Positions 8,197-16,567 of a stretch of 64,000 bases of DNA are shown piece by piece. The stretch's first letter is position 1; every line of letters begins with the position of its first letter. The stretch comes from Desulfocapsaceae bacterium (GTDB taxonomy: Bacteria > Desulfobacterota > Desulfobulbia > Desulfobulbales > Desulfocapsaceae). The notes below the pieces were generated by a model. That model did not search any database. It worked only from the letters and a program-made list of their open reading frames with translations, and was not told the DNA's origin. A program made the position numbers and the translations under genes. Location of the stretch: contig JARLHL010000113.1 in assembly GCA_031292275.1 (NCBI GenBank), positions 1 through 64,000 on the forward strand. Direction: 5' to 3'.

Positions 8197-9526
8197 TCTC
8201 CAGGTCAGGATCGAGAGGATCGTCAACGGCGGCTTCGGGCTGGGCAGACTTGGAGACGGCCGGATCGTCCTGACCGGCAAGGTGCTGCCGGGTGAACTGG
8301 TGACCATCGGGATCATCGAGGAAAAAAGGCAGTATCTCTACGCCCGGGCCGAGGCCATCGAAGAGCCTCATCCGGCCCGGATCCTCCCCCCTTGCCCCTG
8401 GTACGGACAGTGCGGCGGCTGTGATCTCCAGCATTGCAGTGCCGACCAGCAGCTCCTGATCAAGACCGACATTCTCCAGGATCTCTGCCGGCGCCAGTTC
8501 CCCAAACCGGAGGCCTTAGAGCCGAATCTCTTCCGGGATATCCTGCCCTCGCCTGTGAACTTCGGCTACCGGCAGCGAATCCGTTTGCAGGCGGATCCCC
8601 AGCGCAGGCTTGGTTTTCTGGGTCTCCGCTCCCACCGGATCACGCCCGTCAACCACTGCCCGGTTGCCGCCCCGGAGCTGAATGCTGTCCTCTCCGAACT
8701 GTCGCGGAGCAGCGCCTGCAGGACACTTCTCAACCGCTGCCGAGAACTCGAACTGCTCCTTGCCCCCCGATCCTCCAAAGTGGTCTGCCTCTTCCACCTT
8801 GACAGGAAACCGCGTCCGGCGGATATCAAACAGGCCGAAGCCCTCACAGTGGCGATCCCCTCGATCGAGAGGGTCTTCTTTCAGGGACCGGATTTTCCGC
8901 TGACCGGCCCCTTCGGCAGTAAAGAGAGCCTGCAGACCAATACCCTGCAGATGCGGCTGCCGCCCTTTGCCGAGGGTGAGGGGCCGCTGACCCTTGAATG
9001 GGAGGTAGGAGGATTCTGTCAGGTCAATCTCCGCCAGAACGAACGTCTGATCGGCGCCGTCCTCAATGCCTGTCTGCCGGGCCGGGACGAGTCGGTGCTC
9101 GATCTCTTCTGCGGCATGGGCAATTTTTCCATCCCCCTGGCCCGCAGGGCCGCCGCGCTGACCGGTTTTGAAGGCCAGGGATCGGCCATCCGTAGCGCCC
9201 GGAAAAACAGCCTGGAGGCAAGCCTTGCTAACACCATTTTCGAAAAATCCTCCATCCATCAGGCCTGCAGGGACCTCGTCCGCCAGGGCCGCATCTTCGA
9301 CTGTGTCGTCCTGGATCCCCCCCGGCAGGGCGTGCCGGGACTGGCCCGGGAACTGGCGGCCCTGACCCGGGGCAGGATGGTCTATGTCTCCTGCGATCCG
9401 GCCACCCTCTGCCGTGATCTGGCGGAGCTCACAGGGCAGGGGTTCGGGATCCGGCACATTCAGCCCATCGATATGTTTCCCCAGACCCACCATATCGAAA
9501 CCATTGTCCTGCTTGAAAAGAATTGA
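8147..9526 (+). CDS. rlmD: 23S rRNA uracil-C5 methyltransferase, RlmD/RumA family
   Basis: A 459-residue SAM-dependent RNA methyltransferase that methylates uracil C5, in E. coli U1939 of 23S rRNA. An N-terminal TRAM domain covers about 14-75. The [4Fe-4S] ligands are C83, C89 and C92 (CPWYGQCGGC) with a fourth probably in NHCPVA. The SAM-binding motif is VLDLFCGMGNFS, followed by DPPRQG and the catalytic cysteine C416 in YVSCDPAT. The start overlaps the asparaginase gene by 50 bases; a TTG at 8183 would reduce this to 14 and still keep the whole TRAM domain. The exact target (U1939, U747 or tRNA U54) cannot be settled by reading alone. A terminator follows at 9573. Confidence 0.9.
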   Translation: MTRSGKILRKTSLKKSDLQVRIERIVNGGFGLGRLGDGRIVLTGKVLPGELVTIGIIEEKRQYLYARAEAIEEPHPARILPPCPWYGQCGGCDLQHCSADQQLLIKTDILQDLCRRQFPKPEALEPNLFRDILPSPVNFGYRQRIRLQADPQRRLGFLGLRSHRITPVNHCPVAAPELNAVLSELSRSSACRTLLNRCRELELLLAPRSSKVVCLFHLDRKPRPADIKQAEALTVAIPSIERVFFQGPDFPLTGPFGSKESLQTNTLQMRLPPFAEGEGPLTLEWEVGGFCQVNLRQNERLIGAVLNACLPGRDESVLDLFCGMGNFSIPLARRAAALTGFEGQGSAIRSARKNSLEASLANTIFEKSSIHQACRDLVRQGRIFDCVVLDPPRQGVPGLARELAALTRGRMVYVSCDPATLCRDLAELTGQGFGIRHIQPIDMFPQTHHIETIVLLEKN

Positions 9527-9572
9527 CATGACGACTCTTTCCCGGTAAACGATTAGGCGGTATTTGCAGAAT

Positions 9573-9599
9573 GCGGCCTTTGATGCCGCCTTTTTTTTT
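9573..9599 (+). terminator. Rho-independent terminator after the RlmD-type gene
   Basis: GCGGC at 9573-9577 and GCCGC at 9585-9589 form a stem with a 7-base loop, followed by nine consecutive T at 9591-9599. It separates this gene from lysS. Confidence 0.85.
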
Positions 9600-9669
9600 G
9601 AGTTTGCCGGAGAGGTCCTCCCATCGCCGAAGCATCCTGGCCGAGGCGCTACCCAACCTTATTTTTACT

Positions 9670-11202
9670 ATGAATAAAGATAATCAGATATTGAAACAAC
9701 GGAGGGAGAAGGCCGAGGCGCTGGCGGCGCTCGGTGTCAACCTGTACAGCAACTCGTTCAAGCCGGCCAACGCCATCAAGGATCTGCTCCCCAAGGGAAA
9801 GCACCTGGCGCCCGAGGCCTTTGACGAGACCCGGTTCACCTACACCATCGCCGGCCGCATCCTCTCCATGCGCAAGTTCGGCAAGGCCGCGTTCTGCCAT
9901 ATTGTCGACAGCTCTGCCCGTATTCAGGTGTATGTCAAAATGGATACCGTTGGAGATGAGCAGTATGCCGCCTTCAAGAAATGGGATATCGGCGATATCG
10001 TCGGAATCGCAGGGAAGCTCTTCAAAACCCAGACCGGTGAACTCTCCGTCCAGGCCGACACCCTGACCATGATCTCGAAATCACTGCGGCCTCTGCCCGA
10101 AAAATGGCACGGGCTTACCGATGTGGAGACCCGCTACCGTCAGCGCTATGTGGACCTCATTGTCACTCCCGAGGCCCGGGAGACCTTTCGCAAACGGGTG
10201 GAGATCATTCGTCTGACCCGCGAATATCTAAACAACCGCGGGTTTATGGAGGTGGAGACCCCCATGATGCAGCCGGTGCCGGGGGGAGCCACAGCCAAGC
10301 CCTTCAAGACCCATCATAAGGCCCTGGACATGGATCTCTACCTGCGCATCGCCCCGGAACTCTATCTGAAGAGACTTCTGGTGGGCGGCTTTGAAAAGGT
10401 ATTTGAGATTAACCGGAATTTTCGCAATGAAGGGCTCTCGACCCGGCATAATCCCGAGTTCACCATGCTCGAGTTCTACCAGGCCTACGCCACCTATCAC
10501 GATCTGATGGATCTCACGGAAGAACTGATCTCCTGGCTCAGTCAGGAGGTCAACGGCACCATGGAGATCGAGTACCAGGGTACCAAGGTCAATCTGGCCC
10601 CGCCCTGGAACCGCCTGACCATGGACGAGGCCCTCGTCAGCGTCGGAGGCATCTCCCCGGAGGTCCTGACCGACCCGTCAAAGATCCTGGACCTGGCCAG
10701 AGAGAAGGGGATCAAACTGGAGGAACAGGCAGGACCGGGCAAGGCCAAGACCGAACTCTTTGAACTGCTGGTCGAGGAGAGGCTCATCAACCCGACCTTC
10801 ATAACCTCATACCCGACGGAGGTCTCGCCTCTGGCCCGAAAAAATGAGGAAAATCCTGAAATCACCGACAGGTTTGAACTCTTCATCACCGGTCGCGAGA
10901 TAGCCAACGCCTTCAGTGAGCTGAACGACCCCATTGACCAGCGGCAGCGATTTGTCAAACAGATAGAGGAACGGGGCGACGATGAGGAGGTCCACCCTGT
11001 CCTTGATGAAGACTATGTCCGGGCCCTGGAATACGGTATGCCGTCGGCAGCAGGCGAAGGCATCGGCATTGACCGTCTGGTCATGCTGCTGACCGACTCA
11101 CCCTCTATCCGCGACGTCATCCTCTTTCCGCACCTGAAGCCCGAGACCAAAGGGCAGGAGCCTGAGAAGAAACACAATCCCGGCTGCCCCTGTTCACGCT
11201 GA
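9670..11202 (+). CDS. lysS: Lysyl-tRNA synthetase, class II
   Basis: The enzyme (510 residues) charges tRNA-Lys with lysine. An N-terminal OB fold (about 60-150) binds the anticodon. The class II core shows motif 2 as RNFRNEGLSTRHNPEFTMLE and motif 3 as GIGIDRLVMLLTDSPSIRDV, both intact. The frame is open upstream through the terminator, so the ATG at 9670 (MNKDNQILKQRREKAEAL) is the sensible start; no strong ribosome-binding site precedes it. The C-terminus ends in a short Cys-containing tail, HNPGCPCSR, that is not part of the catalytic core. lolC follows one base after the stop, so lysS, lolC and lolD probably form one transcript. Confidence 0.96.
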   Translation: MNKDNQILKQRREKAEALAALGVNLYSNSFKPANAIKDLLPKGKHLAPEAFDETRFTYTIAGRILSMRKFGKAAFCHIVDSSARIQVYVKMDTVGDEQYAAFKKWDIGDIVGIAGKLFKTQTGELSVQADTLTMISKSLRPLPEKWHGLTDVETRYRQRYVDLIVTPEARETFRKRVEIIRLTREYLNNRGFMEVETPMMQPVPGGATAKPFKTHHKALDMDLYLRIAPELYLKRLLVGGFEKVFEINRNFRNEGLSTRHNPEFTMLEFYQAYATYHDLMDLTEELISWLSQEVNGTMEIEYQGTKVNLAPPWNRLTMDEALVSVGGISPEVLTDPSKILDLAREKGIKLEEQAGPGKAKTELFELLVEERLINPTFITSYPTEVSPLARKNEENPEITDRFELFITGREIANAFSELNDPIDQRQRFVKQIEERGDDEEVHPVLDEDYVRALEYGMPSAAGEGIGIDRLVMLLTDSPSIRDVILFPHLKPETKGQEPEKKHNPGCPCSR

Positions 11203-11203
11203 T

Positions 11204-12430
11204 ATGTTTGAATGGTTCATCAGTTTCCGCTATCTGCGGGCTAAACACAAGCATGGGTTCATCTCGCTGATCTCGCTGATCTCAGTGGCCGGCATCACGG
11301 TGGGGGTGATGGCGCTCATCGTGGTACTGGCGGTATGGTCAGGTTTCATCGATGGATTCCGCGATCAGATCCTGGGGCTCAACTCACACATCGTCGTCCA
11401 GCGCGCCGGCGGCGCCATGGGGAATTACGAATTGGTCCGCGATCAGGTCCTCACCGTCGACGGTGTTAAGGCAGCAACCCCTTATCTTTATGCACCGACC
11501 TTCCTCAACAGCCCATCCGGCGGCAACGGCGTGATTCTCCGGGGCATCGACCCGGCCACCGCCGAGAACGTCGTTAATCTGGCGGAAAAGATGATCAAGG
11601 GTAAACTCTCGGACCTCACTGTCGACAACGGCACCGGGATCCCGAAGATCATCCTGGGAAAAAATCTGGCCGAAAATCTGAGGGTCCAGATGGGGAGCAA
11701 GGTCCGTCTGATCTCGCCCTCCGGACCGCTGACGCCCATGGGGGTCATACCCAGGATCAAAACCTGCGTGGTTGCGGGGATCTTTGAAACAGGGATGTAT
11801 GAAATCGATTCGGCCTCCGCCTACATGACCTTGACTGAAGCCCAGGGCTTTCTGGAGATCGGCAACGTGGTCGACGGCATCGAGGTGGCAGTGAGCCGCA
11901 GCGACCTCAACCGGGCTGACCAGATTGCCAAAAAGATTGTCGGCAAAACGGGGGATGGATACATTGCCAAGGACTGGATGACCATGAATCGCAACATCTT
12001 CACCGCCTTCCAACTGGAGAAGATCGGCATCTCCATCTGCCTGGCTTTGATCATTCTGGTGGCGGCCCTGAACATCATCAGCGCCCTCATCATGGTGGTT
12101 ATGGAAAAAGGGCGTGATATCGCTATATTGAAGTCAATGGGGGCAACTTCAGCCTCCATTATGAAGATCTTCTTCTTCCAAGGGCTGGTCATCGCCCTCT
12201 CCGGCACCCTTCTGGGGACCATGGGGGGCCTGGGCCTGTGCAGTCTGCTGGCCCGCTACAAGTTCATCGAGTTGCCCTCGCATGTGTACCCGATGACCAC
12301 CCTGCCGATCAAGGTTCTTCCTGCCGATGTCACTATCGTCGCCATCAGCGCCATCCTGATCACCCTAACGGCAACGCTCTATCCTTCCTGGAAGGCGTCC
12401 AAGGTCAAACCGGCGGAGGTCCTGTCCTGA
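11204..12430 (+). CDS. lolC: Lipoprotein-releasing ABC transporter permease, LolC/LolE family
   Basis: The inner-membrane subunit (408 residues) of the Lol system, which extracts mature lipoproteins from the inner membrane for transfer to the periplasmic carrier LolA. The sequence starts with the family hallmark FISFRYLRAKHKHGFISLIS, followed by TM1 (about 25-48), a large periplasmic domain (about 50-265), and three C-terminal membrane segments in the FtsX-like arrangement. Only one permease gene is seen, which points to a homodimeric LolF-like arrangement rather than separate LolC and LolE. It starts one base after lysS and its TGA overlaps the lolD ATG, so translation is probably coupled. 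Confidence 0.92.
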   Translation: MFEWFISFRYLRAKHKHGFISLISLISVAGITVGVMALIVVLAVWSGFIDGFRDQILGLNSHIVVQRAGGAMGNYELVRDQVLTVDGVKAATPYLYAPTFLNSPSGGNGVILRGIDPATAENVVNLAEKMIKGKLSDLTVDNGTGIPKIILGKNLAENLRVQMGSKVRLISPSGPLTPMGVIPRIKTCVVAGIFETGMYEIDSASAYMTLTEAQGFLEIGNVVDGIEVAVSRSDLNRADQIAKKIVGKTGDGYIAKDWMTMNRNIFTAFQLEKIGISICLALIILVAALNIISALIMVVMEKGRDIAILKSMGATSASIMKIFFFQGLVIALSGTLLGTMGGLGLCSLLARYKFIELPSHVYPMTTLPIKVLPADVTIVAISAILITLTATLYPSWKASKVKPAEVLS

Positions 12431-13101
12431 TGGCCCTCTTCGAAGCGCAAGAAATCACCAAAACCTACCAGGAGGGGACCAAGGCGATTACCATCCTGAA
12501 GGGAATCGATCTGGCGGTAGAGGCTGGAGTCATGACTGCCATCATCGGCGCATCGGGATCCGGTAAGTCTACCCTGCTGAAGATTATGGGTACCCTGGAA
12601 GCCCCGACATCGGGACGCATGATCTTCCAGGGCCAGGATCTGACCCGAAAGAATGATATGGCACAGGCGCATTTCCGCAACCGGTCGCTGGGCTTCATCT
12701 TTCAGTTCCACCACCTGCTCCCCGAGTTCTCTGCCCTGGAAAATGTGATGATGCCGGGGCTTATCGCCGGCAGGAACCGCAAGGAAATGGAGGGGCCGGC
12801 TATGGAACTCCTGCAGATGGTCGAGGTTGACCACCGGCACAGCCACAGAGTACATGAACTTTCCGGCGGCGAGCAGCAGCGCACGGCCCTGGCCCGGGCC
12901 CTGATCATGCAGCCTGCCCTGCTGCTGGCCGACGAACCTACCGGCAACCTGGACAGCCGGGCCGGTAATCTGGTCTTCGATCTCCTGCACAGGCTGTGCA
13001 GAGAACGCAAACTCACCGCCTTGATGGTCACCCACAATATGGAGCTGGCCCATAAGATGGATGCCTGCCTGACCCTGAAGGACGGAATCCTGGCAGGCTA
13101 G
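12430..13101 (+). CDS. lolD: Lipoprotein-releasing ABC transporter ATPase LolD
   Basis: The cytosolic ATPase subunit (223 residues) that powers lipoprotein release with the LolC/E permease. Walker A is GASGSGKST, the signature is LSGGEQQRTALARAL, and Walker B is LLADEPTGNLD; the Q loop is seen in FIFQFHHLLPEFSALENV, typical of the LolD/MacB subfamily. The ATG at 12430 overlaps the permease stop as ATGA. A longer open frame upstream lies inside lolC and is not used. The gene is convergent with the dsrE-like gene, 31 bases apart. Confidence 0.95.
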   Translation: MALFEAQEITKTYQEGTKAITILKGIDLAVEAGVMTAIIGASGSGKSTLLKIMGTLEAPTSGRMIFQGQDLTRKNDMAQAHFRNRSLGFIFQFHHLLPEFSALENVMMPGLIAGRNRKEMEGPAMELLQMVEVDHRHSHRVHELSGGEQQRTALARALIMQPALLLADEPTGNLDSRAGNLVFDLLHRLCRERKLTALMVTHNMELAHKMDACLTLKDGILAG

Positions 13102-13132
13102 GCAAAAGAGGCAGGACGAGGTTGGTCTTCTC

Positions 13133-13573
13133 TCAGGTAAACATATTGATCTGGCAGTGGGCAGCCTGCTTCAGAAACTCTTCTGCGGTCATTACGGTGA
13201 CCCCATTGATCAGATCTTCTTTTTTTATCTTCATCATCTCCATGGTCATATGGCAGGCCACAAGCTGCACCCCCTCAAGGGAACAGAGTTCGATCAGGGT
13301 TGGAATATCAGGGATATTCGCCTCTTCCACCTGCTTACGCATCATGGATGATGCCAGTTGCGGCATGCCGGGGATTGCACCCATGGGGCCTATCGGATAA
13401 AATTTGAGTTTTTCAGCACCGCCTTTTTTGATCACATCAAGCCCGAAAAAGGTATAAAAGATTGTAGCCTTATGTCCGAGCCGGACAGTATTCAGGGCCA
13501 GGACCAGCGAGGGATATGCGCCATCAAGGGTCCCTCGGGAGCAGATAAACTGGTAGTTCTTTTTCTCTTCCAT
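13133..13573 (-). CDS. DsrE/DsrF-like sulfur-related protein
   Basis: A 146-residue cytosolic protein of the DsrE_2 family, small Rossmann-like proteins that often carry or transfer persulfide sulfur. Features seen are the N-terminal FICSRGTLDGAYPSLVLAL, the Met/Gly-rich GPMGAIPGMPQLASSMM typical of this subgroup, and the conserved cysteine C107 in LVACHMTMEMM, with C97 nearby. No membrane segment. The start follows AAGGAG. It lies 60 bases downstream of the marR-like gene in the same direction and has a close copy of that gene's palindrome 24 bases before its ATG, so it is the likely regulated target. The actual sulfur donor and acceptor are unknown. Confidence 0.85.
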   Translation of the reverse strand: MEEKKNYQFICSRGTLDGAYPSLVLALNTVRLGHKATIFYTFFGLDVIKKGGAEKLKFYPIGPMGAIPGMPQLASSMMRKQVEEANIPDIPTLIELCSLEGVQLVACHMTMEMMKIKKEDLINGVTVMTAEEFLKQAAHCQINMFT

Positions 13574-13596
13574 TAGAGGGATCTCTCCTTTTTATT

Positions 13597-13611
13597 GTTC
13601 ATAGTATTAAC
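13597..13611. promoter_or_regulatory. Putative MarR operator upstream of dsrE-like gene
   Basis: GTTCATAGTATTAAC is a near-palindrome differing by one base from the perfect palindrome at the marR start. On the minus strand the identity continues as ATGAACAATAAA in both places, so about 20 bases are shared. Confidence 0.6.
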
Positions 13612-13633
13612 TTCATCTGCATATTTTTTTTTC

Positions 13634-14107
13634 CTACACCAGCAGTTCCCGCACCGATTCCAGGGAGCGTTTGAGCTGCGAGAGCCCATTCAAAAGCCAG
13701 ACCCGCTGCTCCAAGGAAAACTGATTCAGGACCCCTTGGTGCATCTCCCGCCGGAAGGACAGGATTTCACGGGCCAGCCCATCCCCGCCTGCAGTCAGCT
13801 TCAACAGCTTCACCCGGCAGTCCTCAGGATCATCGGTTCGCTCCACCAGTTTCCTCCGCAACAGGCCGTCAACAATCTTCGTCACCCTGCTCTTGGCGAC
13901 GTTCAGTCGTCCTGCCAGGGCCTTCGCGGTCAGATACCGTTCGTTCTGGAACTGCAGCAGGCAGCGAAGCTCCGCATCCGGCAGACCGAACCGCTCGCTC
14001 TGATACTGCATACGTTCCTGACAACACTGAAAAAGCGCGTCGATCAGTCCCTCGAATTCAAGGACATGACGATCCGGAATATGATCTTTCCTCTCTTTAT
14101 TGTTCAT
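13634..14107 (-). CDS. MarR-family transcriptional regulator
   Basis: A 157-residue winged-helix dimeric regulator. The helix-turn-helix is at about 59-82 (LTAKALAGRLNVAKSRVTKI) and the wing at 90-105 (RTDDPEDCRVKLLKLT). Four cysteines (28, 29, 49, 97) could sense thiol oxidation or persulfide, as in some MarR proteins; this is inference. The chosen ATG at 14107 lies inside a perfect palindrome and just after a promoter, with no ribosome-binding site, so the message could be leaderless. The frame is open for 26 more codons upstream, but those would lie over the promoter. The neighbouring dsrE-like gene shares the palindrome, suggesting autoregulation plus control of dsrE. Confidence 0.88.
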   Translation of the reverse strand: MNNKERKDHIPDRHVLEFEGLIDALFQCCQERMQYQSERFGLPDAELRCLLQFQNERYLTAKALAGRLNVAKSRVTKIVDGLLRRKLVERTDDPEDCRVKLLKLTAGGDGLAREILSFRREMHQGVLNQFSLEQRVWLLNGLSQLKRSLESVRELLV

Positions 14108-14116
14108 ACTATGAAC
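14102..14116. promoter_or_regulatory. Perfect 15-bp palindrome at the marR start, putative operator
   Basis: GTTCATACTATGAAC is a perfect inverted repeat with 7-base arms around one central base. It overlaps the marR start codon (14105-14107) and the edge of the -10 box, a usual place for MarR autorepression. Confidence 0.65.
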
Positions 14117-14142
14117 TTTAACCGCAATAAATAAAAAGTCAA
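14115..14142 (-). promoter_or_regulatory. Promoter of the marR-like gene
   Basis: On the minus strand TTGACT (14142-14137) is followed after 16 bases by TAAAGT (14120-14115). Transcription would begin near 14108, essentially at the ATG, consistent with a leaderless message and the missing ribosome-binding site. Confidence 0.5.
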
Positions 14143-14170
14143 CGTCCCGGAGTTTTTCCCGAGTGCATTT

Positions 14171-14265
14171 CGAGAAACGCTCCACAGAAACCGAAGTGTC
14201 GCCATGCCGGAGCGATGCGCTTTTTGTTTTGTTATGGCGGAGGTACTGTCCAGCCGCCCCGGTTT
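14171..14265 (+). repeat. Dispersed about 100-bp element, copy G (diverged)
   Basis: Most diverged of the seven copies. It keeps GAAACGCTCC at the left, GCCATGCCGGAGCGATGCGC in the middle, a TTTTGTT box, and TGTCCAGCC...CCGGTTTA at the right, in the same order and spacing as the others. It lies between the marR-like gene start and the histidine kinase stop. Confidence 0.6.
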
Positions 14266-14308
14266 ACCGGGCACCCATGGTTGATCACCGCCGAGATTGA
14301 GCGCAGGA

Positions 14309-15526
14309 TTATCGAATCCCGCCATCTTTTATTTTTCCCGGCTGCTGTGACTCTGCCGGAAAGCGGATAATAAATTTGGAACCCTGGCCCGGTATGCTGG
14401 TGGCCATGATCTCGCCCCCGTGCCGTTCGGCGATCCGCTTGCAGATAGAAAGGCCGATTCCCGTTCCCTCAAAACTGTCCTTTGAGTGAAGGCGCTCGAA
14501 GAGATTAAAGATCTTTGCGGATTCCTTCTCATCGAAGCCAATGCCGTGATCCTCGACAATAATCTCCCATTGCCCGGTATTCTGATCCGGGTTGATCTGA
14601 CGACTGTAGATATTGATCGTCGGGACTTCACCGGGTTTATGAAATTTCAAAGCATTACTGATCAGGTTTTTCAGCAGCTGATACATCTGGCCGTAATCGG
14701 CATAGACTGAAGGCAACGACTTCAGGGTAACAACGGCATCCTCCTTGCGAAGGAAAAATTCCATGTCCAGGATCACCTCTTTGGCAATATCGTTCAGATC
14801 GATAGGAGTCATAGCCTTTTGTTGCGTCGCAATCCGGGAGTAATTCAACATGCTGTCCAGCAGCATCTGCATATGCTGAGAGGCCTTTTCTATCTGCTGA
14901 AGATAGATACTGCCCTTTGACGCAGCATCCTGAAAAAATTTGGCCCGCAGTCGATCGCTGAAGGCCTGGATAAGGAAAATTGATTCTCTGAGATCATGGG
15001 AGGCCATATAGCCGAAGGCCAGAAGATCTTTGTTCCGCTGTTCCAATTTTTCAATATGGGCTTCAAGCTTCTTCTTGATTGTCAATTTTTCCGTAATGTC
15101 CCGGTTGCTCACATACCTGCCGAGAAATTTGCCATCTTCGTCGTATACCGGCTTGCAATAATGCGAAATATACCGCTGTTCACCCTCTCGAGTTGTAATA
15201 CAGAAATTCAGATGGCAGGTACGGGCATCGGAAAAATCATCGACAAAATGCCTGACGATCATACTTCGCTCACGCTCGTGGGTGATGGATACCAGCAAGC
15301 CAGGATCAGCCTCGAAATCCTCTGCACGATAACCAGTTATCCTCTCGCATGACGGGGAGATAAAGCTGAGGTTCTGTTCAGGGGTGATCCAGTACGTCCA
15401 ATCGGAAGAGTTCTGCATAATGACCTTCAGCTTCTGACGGTTCTCCCGAAGCACAGCCACCTCCTGCTCTAATATCTTGTTTTTTTGCAGTAATTCGTCA
15501 TATGTCGGTCGAGTCGTCATAAGCAT
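14309..15526 (-). CDS. Soluble PAS-domain sensor histidine kinase
   Basis: A 405-residue kinase with no membrane segment, so it senses a cytosolic signal. A short coiled coil (about 8-35) leads into a PAS domain at about 32-148 with a PAC tail (GRYVSNRDITE). The HisKA helix carries H177 in MASHDLRESI, the phytochrome-like type. The ATPase has N box NLISNALKFHKP, G1 VEDHGIGFDE, F box-like IFNLFERLH and G2 GTGIGLSI. PAS cavities may hold haem or flavin, but no ligand residues can be assigned. There is no adjacent response regulator. An alternative start is the ATG two codons in. Its partner is unknown. Confidence 0.92.
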   Translation of the reverse strand: MLMTTRPTYDELLQKNKILEQEVAVLRENRQKLKVIMQNSSDWTYWITPEQNLSFISPSCERITGYRAEDFEADPGLLVSITHERERSMIVRHFVDDFSDARTCHLNFCITTREGEQRYISHYCKPVYDEDGKFLGRYVSNRDITEKLTIKKKLEAHIEKLEQRNKDLLAFGYMASHDLRESIFLIQAFSDRLRAKFFQDAASKGSIYLQQIEKASQHMQMLLDSMLNYSRIATQQKAMTPIDLNDIAKEVILDMEFFLRKEDAVVTLKSLPSVYADYGQMYQLLKNLISNALKFHKPGEVPTINIYSRQINPDQNTGQWEIIVEDHGIGFDEKESAKIFNLFERLHSKDSFEGTGIGLSICKRIAERHGGEIMATSIPGQGSKFIIRFPAESQQPGKIKDGGIR

Positions 15527-16044
15527 AACCGGATGTTGCAGACTACACAGTCAGGACCATGTGGGGCAAAGTGTCCTTAAACGGACAGGCTCCGCCGCAC
15601 CATACCCCGGCTATCCCTCCGTCTTCATCAGAGGAGCAAAAAGGGCCAGGCATACATAACCTTATTAAACATCGTATTGAAGATGGAGTCAATTCATGGA
15701 TATAAAATCCGTCATATGACCCGAAAATTATTAAAAAGGTACTGTCATACCCCAGAAATAAATCTGCTTGATCGGTAATATGAGACTGCACGGTTTGCTG
15801 GTATTTTCCAGAATTTTATATATAAAGATGATATCTAACAGTTATTTTTTTCTGGACAGACCCTGCTGCTGCCCCTATGCTCATTCCAGGATTTGCCAAA
15901 ATCGCGGCCTAACACCATACAGGAGAACAACTAAAAAAAGATGAGCGATTCCCTTGTTCTTCCCTGTAACAGGTAGTATTGTTACCGCACTGTCTTGCAT
16001 AACCGTTTCTGCATTTTACTCTAAACAAGCAAAGGAGAACACCA
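15527..16044. other. Intergenic region before the ferredoxin gene, with an inverted repeat
   Basis: No gene is supported in these 518 bases. A weak leftward open frame of 82 codons at 15543-15791 has no recognisable content. The inverted repeat GTAACA (15966-15971) and TGTTAC (15980-15985), with an 8-base spacer, sits about 60 bases before the ferredoxin ATG and could be an operator. TTGCAT near 15994 followed by TACTCT near 16016 is a mediocre promoter candidate. Confidence 0.45.
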
Positions 16045-16236
16045 ATGGCCAAAAAAGTCACAATTGATACAGACGAATGTATAGGCTGTCAGAGCTGTGT
16101 TGAAATCTGTCCAGACGTCTTCGGTTTCGACGATGATGAAGAAAAAGCGTATGTGCTGGAAGATTTTGATGATAATGCTGACTGCGCGGAAGAGGCCCAA
16201 GCTTCCTGCCCTGCAGACTGCATTGACATTGAATAA
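16045..16236 (+). CDS. Single-cluster [4Fe-4S] ferredoxin of the Desulfovibrio gigas type
   Basis: A 63-residue acidic electron carrier. Cysteines C12, C15 and C18 (ECIGCQSCVEICPDVF) with C55 (SCPADC) are the expected cluster ligands; C22 and C47 are placed like the disulfide pair of D. gigas ferredoxin, which it resembles throughout. An extra C59 is present. In that organism the protein can hold a [4Fe-4S] or [3Fe-4S] cluster and serves in pyruvate oxidation and sulfite reduction; the role here is inferred. The ATG follows AAAGGAGAA. It is a single-gene unit, with an inverted repeat upstream and a strong terminator at 16267. Confidence 0.95.
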   Translation: MAKKVTIDTDECIGCQSCVEICPDVFGFDDDEEKAYVLEDFDDNADCAEEAQASCPADCIDIE

Positions 16237-16266
16237 GCAGACCTTCTTTTTTTGATACGAAAAGCA

Positions 16267-16306
16267 GGCCCCGCGGCAGAGACCAATCCTGCCGCGGGGC
16301 CGTTTT
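16267..16306 (+). terminator. Strong terminator after the ferredoxin gene
   Basis: A perfect 13-bp stem, GGCCCCGCGGCAG with its complement, around a loop of about 9 bases, is followed by GTTTTA. The region from here to 16567 holds no recognisable gene. Confidence 0.85.
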
Positions 16307-16567
16307 ACCCCCATCAGCTGCAGCGTTCCTCATCTTCTCAAAAAACGTTCATCTCTCTTCCAGAAAACGTCTTCCTGACAATTTACAGCCTCCATGCATC
16401 TTATTATGCCGACAGGCAAGAGTGTAGCACGGCCAAACACCAGGAGGGCCCTCTCATGCTGCCGGGAACTCCTTTCCCTGCCCGCTCTCTTCCTTCAGGA
16501 TCGGATACGCATCCCTTCCTCCGAGAGTATCGAGACTGCCTCAATCGTGCATGCCCATGATCCGGAT

